Shown here piece after piece: positions 29,251 through 38,575 of a stretch of DNA of 64,000 bases. Source of the DNA: Paraburkholderia aromaticivorans. Its GTDB lineage: Bacteria > Pseudomonadota > Gammaproteobacteria > Burkholderiales > Burkholderiaceae. The notes beneath the pieces were generated by a model, which was not told the origin of the DNA, ran no database searches, and saw nothing but the letters and a program-made list of their open reading frames with translations. The stretch lies in contig NZ_CP051516.1 of assembly GCF_012689525.1 (NCBI RefSeq), forward strand, positions 124,001-188,000, written 5' to 3'. The translations under genes were made by a program, and so were the position numbers. How positions within the stretch are numbered: the stretch's first letter is position 1; every line of letters starts with the position of its first letter.

Positions 29251-30048
29251 ATGAGCGTATTCCGCGTCAAGAAGACACTGGTGAGAACCGTGCTGGTGGT
29301 TGGGTTCGCGGCGGGGCTGTCCGCAACGTTGCAGGGTTGCTTTCTCGCCGTTGCCGGCGCGGCGGGCGGCGGCGCGCTGGTGGCGACCGACCGGCGCACG
29401 CTCGGCGCGCAGACGGAGGATCGTGAGTTGCAGGTGAAGGCGCTCTCGCAGATCAGCCAGAACTTGCCCGACAACGCGCACGTCAATGTGGCGGTGTTCA
29501 ATCGCCGCGTGCTGCTGACCGGCGAAGTGGCGGGGGACGTGTCGAAGCAACGCGCGGAGACCATCGTGCGTAGCCTGAACAACGTCAGCACGATCGTCAA
29601 CGAACTGACGATCATGCCGGCCAGTTCGTTCTCGTCGCGCACCAATGACACTTACCTCGAGACGCGTGTGAAGACCGCGCTGATCGCCGAAAAAAACATT
29701 TCGGCGAACAACTTCAAGGTGGTGGCCGAGCGTGGCTCGGTGTATCTGATGGGCCTCGTCACCATGGACGAAGGCAATCGCGGCGCCGACGTCGCGAGCC
29801 GTGTGCCGGGCGTGGTGCAGGTCGTGAAGGTGTTCCAGTACATCCAGCCGGCGGAAGCCGCGGCGGCTGCCGCGGCAGCAGGGACTGCGCCTGTAGCAGC
29901 GGCTTCGCAACCGGACGCGAGCGCGCCGACCGTCGGCGCTATTCCTGATTCGTCGGTGAGTTCGCGGCCGCTCGAACAGCAGGCGCCCGCGCCGGTCACC
30001 AATTCGAACGCCGTGCATCCAGGTAACCCGAAGGCGACGACGCCATGA
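29251..30048 (+). CDS. dolP: BON-domain outer-membrane lipoprotein DolP (YraP)
   Basis: A 265-residue lipoprotein. The N-terminal signal ends at LQGC. Two BON domains follow: one with HVNVAVFNRRVLLTGEVAGD, the other with NFKVVAERGSVYLMGLVTMDEG. An Ala/Pro-rich tail of about 65 residues, absent from E. coli DolP, extends to the end. DolP helps keep the outer membrane intact and regulates peptidoglycan amidase activation at the division site. It follows diaA by 26 bases, and its stop overlaps the next gene by four bases. Confidence 0.88.
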   Translation: MSVFRVKKTLVRTVLVVGFAAGLSATLQGCFLAVAGAAGGGALVATDRRTLGAQTEDRELQVKALSQISQNLPDNAHVNVAVFNRRVLLTGEVAGDVSKQRAETIVRSLNNVSTIVNELTIMPASSFSSRTNDTYLETRVKTALIAEKNISANNFKVVAERGSVYLMGLVTMDEGNRGADVASRVPGVVQVVKVFQYIQPAEAAAAAAAAGTAPVAAASQPDASAPTVGAIPDSSVSSRPLEQQAPAPVTNSNAVHPGNPKATTP

Positions 30049-30395
30049 TGCGCGGTGTTGCCGCCGTAGTCAGCGGGCTGATGCTTGGCGCGCTGGCGGG
30101 TGTTGCCGCACCGGCTGCGCGAGCCGCCGATGCGCCACGTGGTCAACTGGTCGCCAACGCGAATGCCTGTATGGGATGTCATGCGGTGGACCGCAAACTG
30201 GTCGGCCCATCGTTCCAGCAGATTGCCGCGAAGTACAAGGGCGACGCGCAAGCGCCGGCGAAATTGTCGCGCAAGGTGAAGGACGGCGGCTCCGGCGTGT
30301 GGGGCATGATTCCGATGCCCGCGCATCAGTCGATGAGCGATGCGGACATTCGTGCGGTGGTGGATTGGGTGCTTGCGGGTGCGCCTTCCAGGTGA
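30045..30395 (+). CDS. c-type cytochrome, small class I
   Basis: A 116-residue periplasmic cytochrome. A signal peptide rich in Ala (ending PAARAADA) precedes the heme motif CMGCH. Distal Met ligands are available in GMIPMPAHQSMSD, as in cytochrome c551/c5 types. VGPSFQQIAAKYKGD is also typical. It overlaps dolP by four bases (ATGA), so the two are translated together. It probably carries single electrons in the periplasm. Confidence 0.92.
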   Translation: MMRGVAAVVSGLMLGALAGVAAPAARAADAPRGQLVANANACMGCHAVDRKLVGPSFQQIAAKYKGDAQAPAKLSRKVKDGGSGVWGMIPMPAHQSMSDADIRAVVDWVLAGAPSR

Positions 30396-30471
30396 TGGTT
30401 TGTTGCTGTTTGGCTGGCTCCGGCGGGCTTGGCAAAACGGAAAATGCTTGTGCTAGAATTGTTTGCACGTT

Positions 30472-30547
<76 letters not shown>

Positions 30548-30581
30548 GGAACAAATCCAAGGTAATCCAGGAAAGTCCGGA

Positions 30582-30616
30582 AACCCCGCAGCTGCAAAGG
30601 CGCGCGGGGTTTTTTG
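30582..30616 (+). terminator. Terminator after tRNA-Ala
   Basis: AACCCCGC (30582-30589) pairs with GCGGGGTT (30604-30611), followed by TTTTT. It ends the tRNA transcript before the integrase. Confidence 0.8.
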
Positions 30617-30651
30617 TGGCCTATAATGTCCGGTATGATCCACTGACATCC

Positions 30652-30710
30652 GGGGGTATGTTGGGGTACTTCTAGGGGTATCCGGCATGCCGCCAGAGGG
30701 TGATACCCCC
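30652..30710. repeat. GGGGGTAT repeat cluster before the integrase
   Basis: GGGGGTAT at 30652, variants GGGGTAC at 30663 and GGGGTATC at 30675, and an inverted ATACCCCC at 30703 sit just upstream of the integrase start. Two further exact copies occur at the right end of the island. They are probably arm-type binding sites for the integrase or its directionality factor. That role is inferred from position. Confidence 0.5.
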
Positions 30711-30711
30711 A

Positions 30712-31929
30712 ATGGCCCTTACTGATACAACGATCCGGAACACCAAACCTGGCGAGAAGCCGCTCAAGCTGTTCGACGGCGGCGGCCTGTTCCTGCTCGT
30801 CGCCCCAACGGGCGGCAAGCTCTGGCGCCTCAAATACCGGTTCGGCGGCAAGGAGAAGCTGCTGGCCCTTGGTGCTTACCCCGCTGTGAGCCTGAAGGAT
30901 GCCAGGGAGCGGCGCGATGATGCCCGCAAGCAACTGGCGAAAGGTGTCGATCCAGGAGAGAACCGGAAGGCCGAGAAAGCCTCGAAGTTGGGGCGCGCGG
31001 CCGACTCGTTCGAGGTGATCGCCCGCGAATGGTTTGCCAAGTTCAGGTCCGCGTGGGCCGAAAGCCATTCCAGCAAGATCATCCAGCGGCTGGACAAGGA
31101 TGTCTTCCCCTGGCTCGGGGCGCGGCCCATCGCGGAAATCACTGCTCCCGAACTGCTGACGGTCCTGCGCCGGATCGAGGACCGGGGGGCGGCCGACACG
31201 GCCCTGCGGGCCAAGCAGAACTGCGGACAGGTTTTCCGGTACGCGGTGGCGACGGGACGCGCCGAGCGCGATCCTTCAGGCGACCTGCGCGGGGCGCTCG
31301 CGCCCGTCACACATGAAAACTTTGCGTCCATCACCGATCCGGCCGAGGTTGCGGAACTCCTGCGCGCCATCGATGCGTTCAGGGGGACGTTCGTCGTCAA
31401 ATGCGCCCTGCAGATCGCGCCCGTGCTTTTTGTGCGGCCCGGCGAACTGCGCACGGCGGAGTGGGCGGCCTTTGATCTCGACAAAGCCGAATGGCGCTAT
31501 CTGGTCACCAAGACCCGGACGGAACATCTCGTCCCGCTGCCGGTACAGGCGGTGGCGATCCTGCGCGAACTGCATGCCCTGACCGGACAGCGGCGCTACG
31601 TGTTCCCTGGCCGCGATCCGCACAAGCCAATGAGCGGGGCGGCGGTCAACGCCGCCTTGCGGCGTCTCGGGTATGACACCAGGACCGAAATCACCGGACA
31701 CGGCTTCCGGGCAATGGCGCGCACGATTCTGCATGAGGAACTTCACTTCAAGCCTGAAGTAATCGAGCACCAGCTTGCGCACAAGGTGCCCGATGCCCTG
31801 GGCGCGGCCTATAACCGCACCCGATTTCTGAGCGAGCGCCGGGTCATGATGCAGCAGTGGGCCGACTACCTTGACCGGCTGAAGGCGGGCGCGCGGATTG
31901 TTGAGGGAAAGTTTGGGTCAGCGGGATAA
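30712..31929 (+). CDS. Tyrosine integrase, P4 / DUF4102 type
   Basis: A 405-residue site-specific recombinase. The N-terminal DUF4102 arm-binding domain (ALTDTTIRNTKPGEKPLKLFDGGGLFLLV) is followed by the SAM-like core-binding domain and the catalytic domain. Catalytic residues: Arg in FVRPGELRTAEW, His-x-x-Arg in HGFRAMARTIL, His in HQLAHK, and Tyr in AAYNRTRF. All are present, so it should be active. It integrates at tRNA genes in this family, matching the adjoining tRNA-Ala. The ATG at 30712 fits the family start. Confidence 0.95.
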   Translation: MALTDTTIRNTKPGEKPLKLFDGGGLFLLVAPTGGKLWRLKYRFGGKEKLLALGAYPAVSLKDARERRDDARKQLAKGVDPGENRKAEKASKLGRAADSFEVIAREWFAKFRSAWAESHSSKIIQRLDKDVFPWLGARPIAEITAPELLTVLRRIEDRGAADTALRAKQNCGQVFRYAVATGRAERDPSGDLRGALAPVTHENFASITDPAEVAELLRAIDAFRGTFVVKCALQIAPVLFVRPGELRTAEWAAFDLDKAEWRYLVTKTRTEHLVPLPVQAVAILRELHALTGQRRYVFPGRDPHKPMSGAAVNAALRRLGYDTRTEITGHGFRAMARTILHEELHFKPEVIEHQLAHKVPDALGAAYNRTRFLSERRVMMQQWADYLDRLKAGARIVEGKFGSAG

Positions 31930-32451
31930 AAAAATGGCTGAACCCGGCTACACGACTCCCTAAAACGCCCACCTGGATACCCTTCAAATCGCTGTTTCGC
32001 CCGCTGACGCGCGCCCGAGCACCCGAGCACATCGAGCACATCGAGCACATCGAGCACATCGAGCACATCGAGCACATCGAGCACATCGAGCACATCGAGC
32101 ACATCGAGCACATCGAGCACATCGAGCACATCGAGCGCTAAATAATTAGTAGTACAATCCATCGACGTCCAGTGCGGTGCGATATACAAAGCCGCGTTTG
32201 GGTCCGCGAGTTGAAAGCGGGCCATCGCGGCGGCGGCAAAATCGATTGTGTGTCCCTATCGAAACAACGGGAGATGGAGCAGCCGTGGGCGGACTATCTG
32301 GATTCGGTTGAAGGTGTCACGTAGGTAATATTGTTCCGCGAGCAAGCGGCTTGGCGTTTCTTGATCCGTGCCCCGACGGGGTGAAAATCGGGATGCCCCT
32401 GGCCGACTGGTGCGGTTTCTGATTCAAGGGGGGGCGCGCAAAGGAGACAAG
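31930..32451. other. Gap after integrase containing a 9-bp tandem array
   Basis: No gene is supported in these 522 bases apart from the tandem repeat listed separately. Open frames through the array are repetitive (Asp-Val-Leu or Met-Cys-Ser repeats on the minus strand) and lack start signals or conserved domains. Confidence 0.5.
32025..32132. repeat. Twelve perfect copies of GAGCACATC
   Basis: The 9-base unit GAGCACATC is repeated 12 times without a mismatch (108 bases), with a degenerate copy just before and GAGCGCTA just after. The perfect identity points to recent slippage. It is contiguous with no spacers, so it is not CRISPR. Replication iterons are usually longer and spaced, so an origin role is doubtful but not excluded. 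Confidence 0.95.
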
Positions 32452-33105
32452 ATGACGACTGCGAGAGCTAAATATGTCGGGGATGGTGCCGGAAAGAAAA
32501 CGAGAGACTTCTCTGAAGGCCTCAAACAGAATCTTTCCACTTTTTACTCTCAGCACAGCGCTGTGGACTGCACTGTATTCGTCCACCCCGCCGTCGCCTT
32601 CGTAAATGAAGTGCTCGCCCAAGCCCACCGATCAGTTTCCGAATTGATGTTTCATGAACTCGATCTCACGAAAGCGGAGCTTCACGCGGAGCATAGGGAT
32701 TTGCTCAATTTATTGACGAAAGCAAATCGCAAGTTGCGTTCTCTCTCGGTTGATTTAAGCAAACTCTTCGAAATCGAAACGGACCCGCTCGAAGTTGCGG
32801 ACAAAATTTCAAGATTGATCGACCACGTTAAGCGTGCAGAACCAACAATAAACGGACTGCCCACCAAACCCAAGACCAGCGAAATACAGCACGAAGTGGC
32901 GGTAGAAATGGCGATCAACGTCCTTCGCGTTGCCAATAAATATGGGATCAAAGTTGTCGCCACCTACAATGCGAACTTTGGCTACACCAGCGATGCGGTG
33001 AACATTCTTAAAGCGATTGGCGATGACATTGGACTTCGTTTCAGCGACGTGACGTGGAAGAATATCGTCATCCAAGCAAAAAAGAACGCGATTGATATCT
33101 GGTAG
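32452..33105 (+). CDS. Island protein of unknown function
   Basis: A 217-residue protein. ATG 32452 is preceded by an excellent AAAGGAGACAAG. The middle third is helical and Leu/Lys/Glu-rich (about residues 60-120: LDLTKAELHAEHRDLLNLLTK and onward), likely a coiled coil. The last 80 residues (VAVEMAINVLRVANKYGIKVVATYNANFGYTSDAVNILKAIG) look globular. No family is recognised. It sits between the integrase and the AlpA-like regulator, reading in the same direction. Confidence 0.65.
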   Translation: MTTARAKYVGDGAGKKTRDFSEGLKQNLSTFYSQHSAVDCTVFVHPAVAFVNEVLAQAHRSVSELMFHELDLTKAELHAEHRDLLNLLTKANRKLRSLSVDLSKLFEIETDPLEVADKISRLIDHVKRAEPTINGLPTKPKTSEIQHEVAVEMAINVLRVANKYGIKVVATYNANFGYTSDAVNILKAIGDDIGLRFSDVTWKNIVIQAKKNAIDIW

Positions 33106-33205
33106 CGGCAAACGCCCGCAAACGCGGGTGCATCGAGCTACCAGATTTTCGTGGTCCTAAGAAATACGATGGGGACGTTGTACAACCATCAAAGGACGGC
33201 ACGAA

Positions 33206-33436
33206 ATGCACCAACTCCCCGAAACTGGTTACCTGCGTCTCCGCCAGATCATCGGCGACCCCCTGGCAAACCCGCCCATCCCCGCACTTATCCCTGTCAG
33301 CAAATCCACCTGGTGGGAAGGCGTCCGCACGGGACGCTATCCGCCATCGGTCAAAACGCTTGGCGCACGCATCACGGTATGGCGTGTAGAAGCCATCCGC
33401 CAACTCATTCAGGAAGCGGCGGGAGACGGCGCATGA
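33206..33436 (+). CDS. AlpA-like helix-turn-helix regulator
   Basis: A 76-residue protein. GYLRLRQIIGDP and PVSKSTWWEGVRTGRYPPSVK, followed by RITVWRVEAIRQLIQ, match the AlpA/phage_AlpA pattern (excisionase-like winged helix). In P4-like elements AlpA controls the integrase and excision. It starts an overlapping three-gene unit: its stop overlaps the next start (ATGA). Confidence 0.85.
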   Translation: MHQLPETGYLRLRQIIGDPLANPPIPALIPVSKSTWWEGVRTGRYPPSVKTLGARITVWRVEAIRQLIQEAAGDGA

Positions 33437-33837
33437 CGTACACGACACGGAACCCCCACCGCTACACTGCACAGCAGTTCGTGGAAGACGTTTTCGCGAC
33501 CCTGCCATCCGCCTTACCTCTGTTTCACGCGTTTGGTCGTTTAACTACTTGCGGCAGCTGTGGCGCTCAACACGATGGATTTCGGTTCGGAACGAACATT
33601 CGCAGAAAAGAGAAAAAAATCGTCGGCGTCGAGATCATAGCGGTGTGCAACGCCTGCGCCGCAGGTTTGACGATGGTGGAGTGCACAACGAAAAATCTGG
33701 GTGAAACAAGCGGCATGTTCGTTCCGGAGGCGAGCTGGGTATCCGCAGCAATAGTCTTCCGCGAACTGGGCGCTGAGGTGGTGAGACTCGGCGGCCTCCC
33801 GCTCCTCATCAATTTTGAAGGGAGCGAAGATGACTGA
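33433..33837 (+). CDS. Island protein with two CxxC motifs
   Basis: A 134-residue protein. CGSCGAQ and CNACAAGL, spaced by about 30 residues, could bind one zinc ion. No family is recognised. It overlaps both neighbours (ATGA with the AlpA gene, eight bases with the primase gene), so it belongs to the replication operon and may assist the primase. Confidence 0.65.
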   Translation: MTYTTRNPHRYTAQQFVEDVFATLPSALPLFHAFGRLTTCGSCGAQHDGFRFGTNIRRKEKKIVGVEIIAVCNACAAGLTMVECTTKNLGETSGMFVPEASWVSAAIVFRELGAEVVRLGGLPLLINFEGSEDD

Positions 33838-35962
33838 AATCCAGCCATCGTGTTCCGACCGCCTGCTTGCTTTTTCCTTGTTCGCGAAATTGACGGAAAC
33901 TATGCCTCAACGGGCAGGAGACCTTCGCTGGCCCAAGGTTCGCCGGATGTTTGAAGCGCATTTGGCTAATCCGCACAAGGATCGGGTTCCTGGCTTTTCT
34001 CCTGTGCGCTTCAAGCCCGGAACGACACGCGCAGACATCAACGTCGTTGCCATAAGTTGCCTTGTGCTTGATCTGGATGACGTCCCGCTGGATGCAATTC
34101 GTGGCGCAATCAGTCAATACGAATGGGTGGCCTATAGCACCCATAGCCACACAGCCACGCAGCACTGTTCGCGAGTGATCCTCCCCCTCATGCGCGATGT
34201 ATTCCCGGCTGAATGGTTCCGATTCTGGTCTGCAGCAACCCGTGAATTGACAGGTGGTCGTGCGGACAAGGCATGCAAAGATCTGTCGCGCTTTTACTAT
34301 CTGCCATCGGTGCATCCTGAGCGTGCATCAGACGCATTTCATGTGCATAACGAGGGTACCTGGCTTAACCCCGATGCGTTCCTTGCCAACGTCAGCGCTG
34401 CGGCAACGGGCGCTGATCCGGGTACCGTCAACTCCATCGCTGGCGCGCAATCACTTCAGGTTGCTGCTCTGGGATCGAATCTGAGTGCAGGAAAAGTTGA
34501 CCTTGACGCTGATATTTCGGAGGGCAGCCGCAACGATGGACTGACGCGCGTGGCCGGTCATTTCGCGCACAACGGGTTAGCCGGGGAAGATCTGTTCGAA
34601 CGGGTTCAGACGCACAATGTCGCCAGGTGCAAGCCGCCACTGGATCGCCAGGAGGTACGCACAATCTGCGCGAGTGTTTCGAAACGCGAAGCCGAGGCGC
34701 GTGCGACGGCAGCGGATACACTCGAAGCCGCGCTGCGTCGCTTAAACGAACAATTTGCGTGGATTCAAACCCCGCCTGCAATCTGGCGAACCGCCTCAAG
34801 GGAATTTGTGGCGGTGGCCGCATTCCGGATCGATCAAGGCAACCAGCAAGTTTTGTCAGGTAAAACGTACGTCGAACTGGGAGCCGCGTGGCTCAAATCG
34901 CCGGAGCGCAGACAACATTTCCGTCTTGCATTCGAGCCGGAGCAAGCCGCGATCACGAGAGACGGAGCATTGAATCTGTGGGAAGGATTCGCTATCGCGC
35001 CAGCGGCAGGTGACGCCAGTCCTTGGCTCACTTTGATGGCCCACCTTTTCCCGGACCAGAGCGCGTGCCGGTGGATTCAGCAATGGCTAGCACATTCGAT
35101 ACAACATCCCGGTGCCAAGAAGCATTCGGCAATCGTGTGCTGGTCGCGGACGCAAGGGCTGGGTAAAAATCTGGTATTCGAAGCGGTTGCACGGTTGTTC
35201 GGGCGCCACGCATGCGTTGCTCAACCCGGGCAATTGGGAAAGCAGTTTAACGCCTGGATGCGTGACAAGCTCCTGATCATTTCTGACGAGACAGGAAGGC
35301 ACGGCAACCAGCAGGCTGCAGACCTGATCAAAACGTGGATTACATCGAGTGAAATTGTGACGGAGCAGAAAAATCAGCCGAGTGTGGTGTTGCGGAACGT
35401 AACGGACTTCGTTTTCTTGGGCAACAACGCCGACGCTGTTCACCTGTCAGCCGAAGATCGCCGGTTTAGCGTATTCGAGATTACCAGCCAGCGATTGTCC
35501 GACGCGTTCTACCGTGACTTCGCCAACTGGCGTGACAGCCCCGCCGGGTTGCCCGCGTTGCTGCACTACCTTCAAACGCTCGACCTTAACGGATTCGATC
35601 CGAAAGGACATGCGCCCATGACGAGAAGCAAGCGTGCCATGATTGACGCGTCCCGTTCTGGTCCTGAACAGTGGCTGCTGGAGACGTTCGTTTCCGGCAC
35701 CGTCGCACAGCAACACGGACGGGAGCTTTTCTCCGCCGTAGAGCTCTGCCTGGCTTATGAATGGAGCACCAAGCAGAAAGCGACTGTCGAGGTGATGGGG
35801 CGCGCGCTCTCAAAGTCAGGAATACAGAACAAACGGGTTCGTCTCGCTGGAGCGCAGCCGGTTGTCTATGCTCTCGATAATTACACGCACTGGTCACAGC
35901 AGCCGAGCTCGGCCTGGGCGATCGAAGCTGCGAAGCCGCTGAAATTGCCCGGTGCACGATAG
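33830..35962 (+). CDS. Phage/satellite-type primase-helicase
   Basis: A 710-residue replication protein. N-terminal primase-polymerase-like part: LVLDLDD at residues 78-84 (metal-binding Asp), STHSH at 103-107, and DLSRFYYLPSVHP near 160. A middle section with helical repeats follows. The C-terminal D5/DUF5906-type helicase has Walker A-like TQGLGKNLVFEAV near 440, KLLIISDETG (Walker B) and VFLGNNADAVHL (sensor). Such proteins start replication of P4-like satellites and integrative elements. It is the last gene of the overlapping unit. Confidence 0.85.
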   Translation: MTEIQPSCSDRLLAFSLFAKLTETMPQRAGDLRWPKVRRMFEAHLANPHKDRVPGFSPVRFKPGTTRADINVVAISCLVLDLDDVPLDAIRGAISQYEWVAYSTHSHTATQHCSRVILPLMRDVFPAEWFRFWSAATRELTGGRADKACKDLSRFYYLPSVHPERASDAFHVHNEGTWLNPDAFLANVSAAATGADPGTVNSIAGAQSLQVAALGSNLSAGKVDLDADISEGSRNDGLTRVAGHFAHNGLAGEDLFERVQTHNVARCKPPLDRQEVRTICASVSKREAEARATAADTLEAALRRLNEQFAWIQTPPAIWRTASREFVAVAAFRIDQGNQQVLSGKTYVELGAAWLKSPERRQHFRLAFEPEQAAITRDGALNLWEGFAIAPAAGDASPWLTLMAHLFPDQSACRWIQQWLAHSIQHPGAKKHSAIVCWSRTQGLGKNLVFEAVARLFGRHACVAQPGQLGKQFNAWMRDKLLIISDETGRHGNQQAADLIKTWITSSEIVTEQKNQPSVVLRNVTDFVFLGNNADAVHLSAEDRRFSVFEITSQRLSDAFYRDFANWRDSPAGLPALLHYLQTLDLNGFDPKGHAPMTRSKRAMIDASRSGPEQWLLETFVSGTVAQQHGRELFSAVELCLAYEWSTKQKATVEVMGRALSKSGIQNKRVRLAGAQPVVYALDNYTHWSQQPSSAWAIEAAKPLKLPGAR

Positions 35963-36371
35963 AGATGCGGTTTGTCGATAACCATGGGAAGACAATGATG
36001 TTGCTCTCGTGCATGGACAAGGAAAGTGCATGCACGCCACCCACAAAGACGGGCCTCGTCGTCGTGCTCGAACCGGTTTATCTCAAAACACGTTGTCAGA
36101 AAGGTGGGGGCCAGGATTTTTAATTCTGGCGTGCATATGCTCACGACCATGCCCAACTGCTTGCACGCCGGGGAGCACCACCACCATTGCTCCTTGTCTC
36201 TTTTGTGCATGTGTGCAAGATATTTCTATATATAAATTATAAAATCAAAACAAGGGAGCTCCCACGTGGCACGGGGAGGCGGATGCGTGGATATATAAGC
36301 TTTGGCAGGTTGCTTGCACACGTGCACATCGCAAGATACGCTCAACTTTAGTCAGATACTGAGGGAGAAAA
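35963..36371. other. Non-coding stretch, AT-rich
   Basis: No gene is supported. The right half is AT-rich (AAATTATAAAATC near 36233-36246), with GATATATAAG near 36288 as a possible promoter for the next small gene. Being next to the primase-helicase, this is a candidate place for the element's replication origin, but I see no clear repeated sites. Confidence 0.35.
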
Positions 36372-36650
36372 ATGCAGCAATTCTCGCCCAAGATGCCTGC
36401 GTATTTGCAGAAGCTTGCAGCCCAAACTTCAGGCATTGAATTGACCCAAAAGGAATCCCTGCATGTGCAAGTTGGCAATTGGATAGCGACGCTGCCGGAG
36501 GGGGACCGCAACGGGCCACACCCGATGAACGTGTTGCACCAGCAATTCGATGCTGCTCCCCGCTGCCTGCAGAATGCGATGATGCGCTTGGGGTACACCC
36601 TGAAGCGGTTGCGATATGAAGGCGAAACGATCGCGTATTGGATACGCTGA
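36372..36650 (+). CDS. Small island protein of unknown function
   Basis: A 92-residue protein starting behind GAGGGAGAAAA. It has GIELTQKESLHVQVGNWIATLP and a C-terminal part (MRLGYTLKRLRYEGETIAYWIR) that resembles a small winged-helix DNA-binding module, though I cannot name a family. A regulator of the element is a fair guess. Confidence 0.55.
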   Translation: MQQFSPKMPAYLQKLAAQTSGIELTQKESLHVQVGNWIATLPEGDRNGPHPMNVLHQQFDAAPRCLQNAMMRLGYTLKRLRYEGETIAYWIR

Positions 36651-36956
36651 GCTCGACGCCATAGCGTGACCGGCATGATAGGCCGACTGCTTCGACGGGC
36701 TTGGCGCTTTCCGAAAGTACTCCAACTCGCCCAGCGGCGGCACCACGGTCTCGCGGATTCGATAAAGCGACTCCGATAGCAGATCGCTGCTGTGCACGCC
36801 GAAGCGTGTAAACCCGAGTTTCGCCGAATCGACTTAATACCGCACTATTGATCGGGACAAACACGCAGGGCGACCCAGCGGCAGACAAACATGCCGCCGG
36901 TCTGGCTGCACAGTGAAATATCGGCGGACGAACCGACGGACGCGAAGACGGGGGCT

Positions 36957-38066
36957 ATGCAGGTGGCATATTTCATCGATCTGTTCTCACCTGAAACCTA
37001 TGAGGCGTTCGCCCGTTCGTCTCGCGACATTTCAGGATTTCGCCGCCGTCACGAAAACGTGGCGCAGAAAATCAAACCCGGCGATGTGTTCGTTTGCTAC
37101 CTGACGAAGCTCTCCCGCTGGTTTGGCCTGCTTGAAGTCGTCGAAGGACCATTCATCGATGACAAGCCCATATTCCTTCCCGAAAACGACCCGTTCATAG
37201 TGCGATTCCGGGTGCGCCCGACTGTCTGGCTTGACATCGACAAAGGCATTCCGATCCACGACCGATCAGTGTGGGAGAGATTGTCATTCACGCGCGACCT
37301 GAAAGAAGGCGGTATCGCGTGGACCGGCAAGGTTAGAAGTAGCCTGGTGCAACTTGGTGAACAGGACGGAGCCTTCCTCGCGGAACTGCTGACTGCCCAG
37401 GCCATCGAGGGCAAGTCGTATCCTATTGACGAGCAGGACAGACGCAACCTTGCGACGCACACCGTAAATCGCCCCGACAAGGTCGTCGCGGTCAGCGTCC
37501 CCGAGGACACAACTGCAATCGAGCCGACCGAAAGGATTCCGGAGACGGAGGCACGCGAATCCATCCGCATGCAGGCGCAAGTCGCCAATATTGGCGCCAA
37601 GATGGGAATGAAGATCTGGATTCCCCGCGCTGATCGAGGCGGCGTTCTCCGGGAATGGGCCAATGAGGAGGGCGCGCTGCTTGACCGACTGCCGCTCAAC
37701 TACGACGAGACAACTCTACGGACGATCGAGCAGATTGACGTTTTGTGGCTCAAGGGGCGATCGATCGTCCGCGCGTTTGAGGTCGAGCATACGACCTCGG
37801 TCTATTCCGGCATTCTGCGCATGGCCGATCTTGTGGCGCTTCAGCCCAACATGAACATCAAGCTTCACATCGTCGCTCCTGAGACAAGGCGGGATAAGGT
37901 CTTTCAGGAGATACGGCGCCCGGTTTTTTCTCTTCTCGAAAAAGGTCCGCTCGCCGAATATTGCACATATCTGTCGTATGCCAATCTTCACAAGTTGGCC
38001 GAGCAAGAGCACCTTTCACACATGTCGGATACTGTGCTTGACGCGTACGAGGAGGAAGCGGAGTAG
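36957..38066 (+). CDS. EVE-domain / restriction endonuclease-like fusion
   Basis: A 369-residue protein, probably a modification-dependent restriction factor. Residues 1-150 resemble the EVE/PUA-like fold that reads modified bases: YFIDLFSPETYEAF, KIKPGDVFVCYLTKLSRWFGLLEV, VRFRVRPTVWL and WERLSFTRDL. A linker follows. The C-terminal domain looks like a PD-(D/E)xK nuclease: IDVLWLKGRSIVRAFEVEHTTSVYSG with Asp, Glu-x-Glu and His, then LHIVAPETRRDKVFQEIRRP. ATG 36957 (MQVAYF) fits the domain start; ATG 36891 would add 22 residues. No adjacent methylase, as expected of type IV systems. Confidence 0.65.
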   Translation: MQVAYFIDLFSPETYEAFARSSRDISGFRRRHENVAQKIKPGDVFVCYLTKLSRWFGLLEVVEGPFIDDKPIFLPENDPFIVRFRVRPTVWLDIDKGIPIHDRSVWERLSFTRDLKEGGIAWTGKVRSSLVQLGEQDGAFLAELLTAQAIEGKSYPIDEQDRRNLATHTVNRPDKVVAVSVPEDTTAIEPTERIPETEARESIRMQAQVANIGAKMGMKIWIPRADRGGVLREWANEEGALLDRLPLNYDETTLRTIEQIDVLWLKGRSIVRAFEVEHTTSVYSGILRMADLVALQPNMNIKLHIVAPETRRDKVFQEIRRPVFSLLEKGPLAEYCTYLSYANLHKLAEQEHLSHMSDTVLDAYEEEAE

Positions 38067-38575
38067 TCGCCCAAGCTGCCGACAGCTCGGCGGTCGCCAT
38101 CGCTGCCCCAACGTTGCCGACGGGCACTCCTTCGACGAATATTGTTGGTCGCTGTCAGTCGCGAAAGGCCGAACGCGATCGACCCACTGCCGCCGTTTAA
38201 TCCTGCGCACCCAGACGGCTGATTCCAATATAAAGCGGCGGCCGTGACCACATCGATATGTCCCAATGGGCGCAAAGCCCGACTCAGCAAGTGTTGTTCA
38301 GAATCCCTTGGTGCTGTCGTTAACCAGTGTAGGGCGTATGTATAGCCGCCTTGTCGCTTCCGCGCTGGAGCGGAACACGGCTTGCTATGCGTCACAGTTG
38401 TGGTGGCTATGGGGGATTACGCGCTTACGTGCACGAGACAATTAGACTAAATTGGATCTGTGTCACACTGTCGCCGGTTTTGCTGTGCCGTAGAGTTAGC
38501 GCAATTCTATCGATGACGAGATTTGATAGATTCTTTGGACTTCTAGGTCGGCCCATGAAAAGTCAGGAGAATGAA
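38067..38575. other. Non-coding stretch before the caspase-like pair
   Basis: I see no supported gene. Open frames here lack start signals and conserved features. The last 60 bases turn AT-rich, together with the two genes that follow, and probably hold their promoter. Confidence 0.4.

Noticed and set aside
32025..32132. CRISPR array
   Set aside because: The repeats are 9 bases long and contiguous, with no spacers and no cas genes.
31866..32225. Repeat protein with Asp-Val-Leu repeats on the minus strand
   Set aside because: The open frame exists only because the 9-base unit keeps the frame open. There is no start signal, and the flanks are unrelated to any protein.
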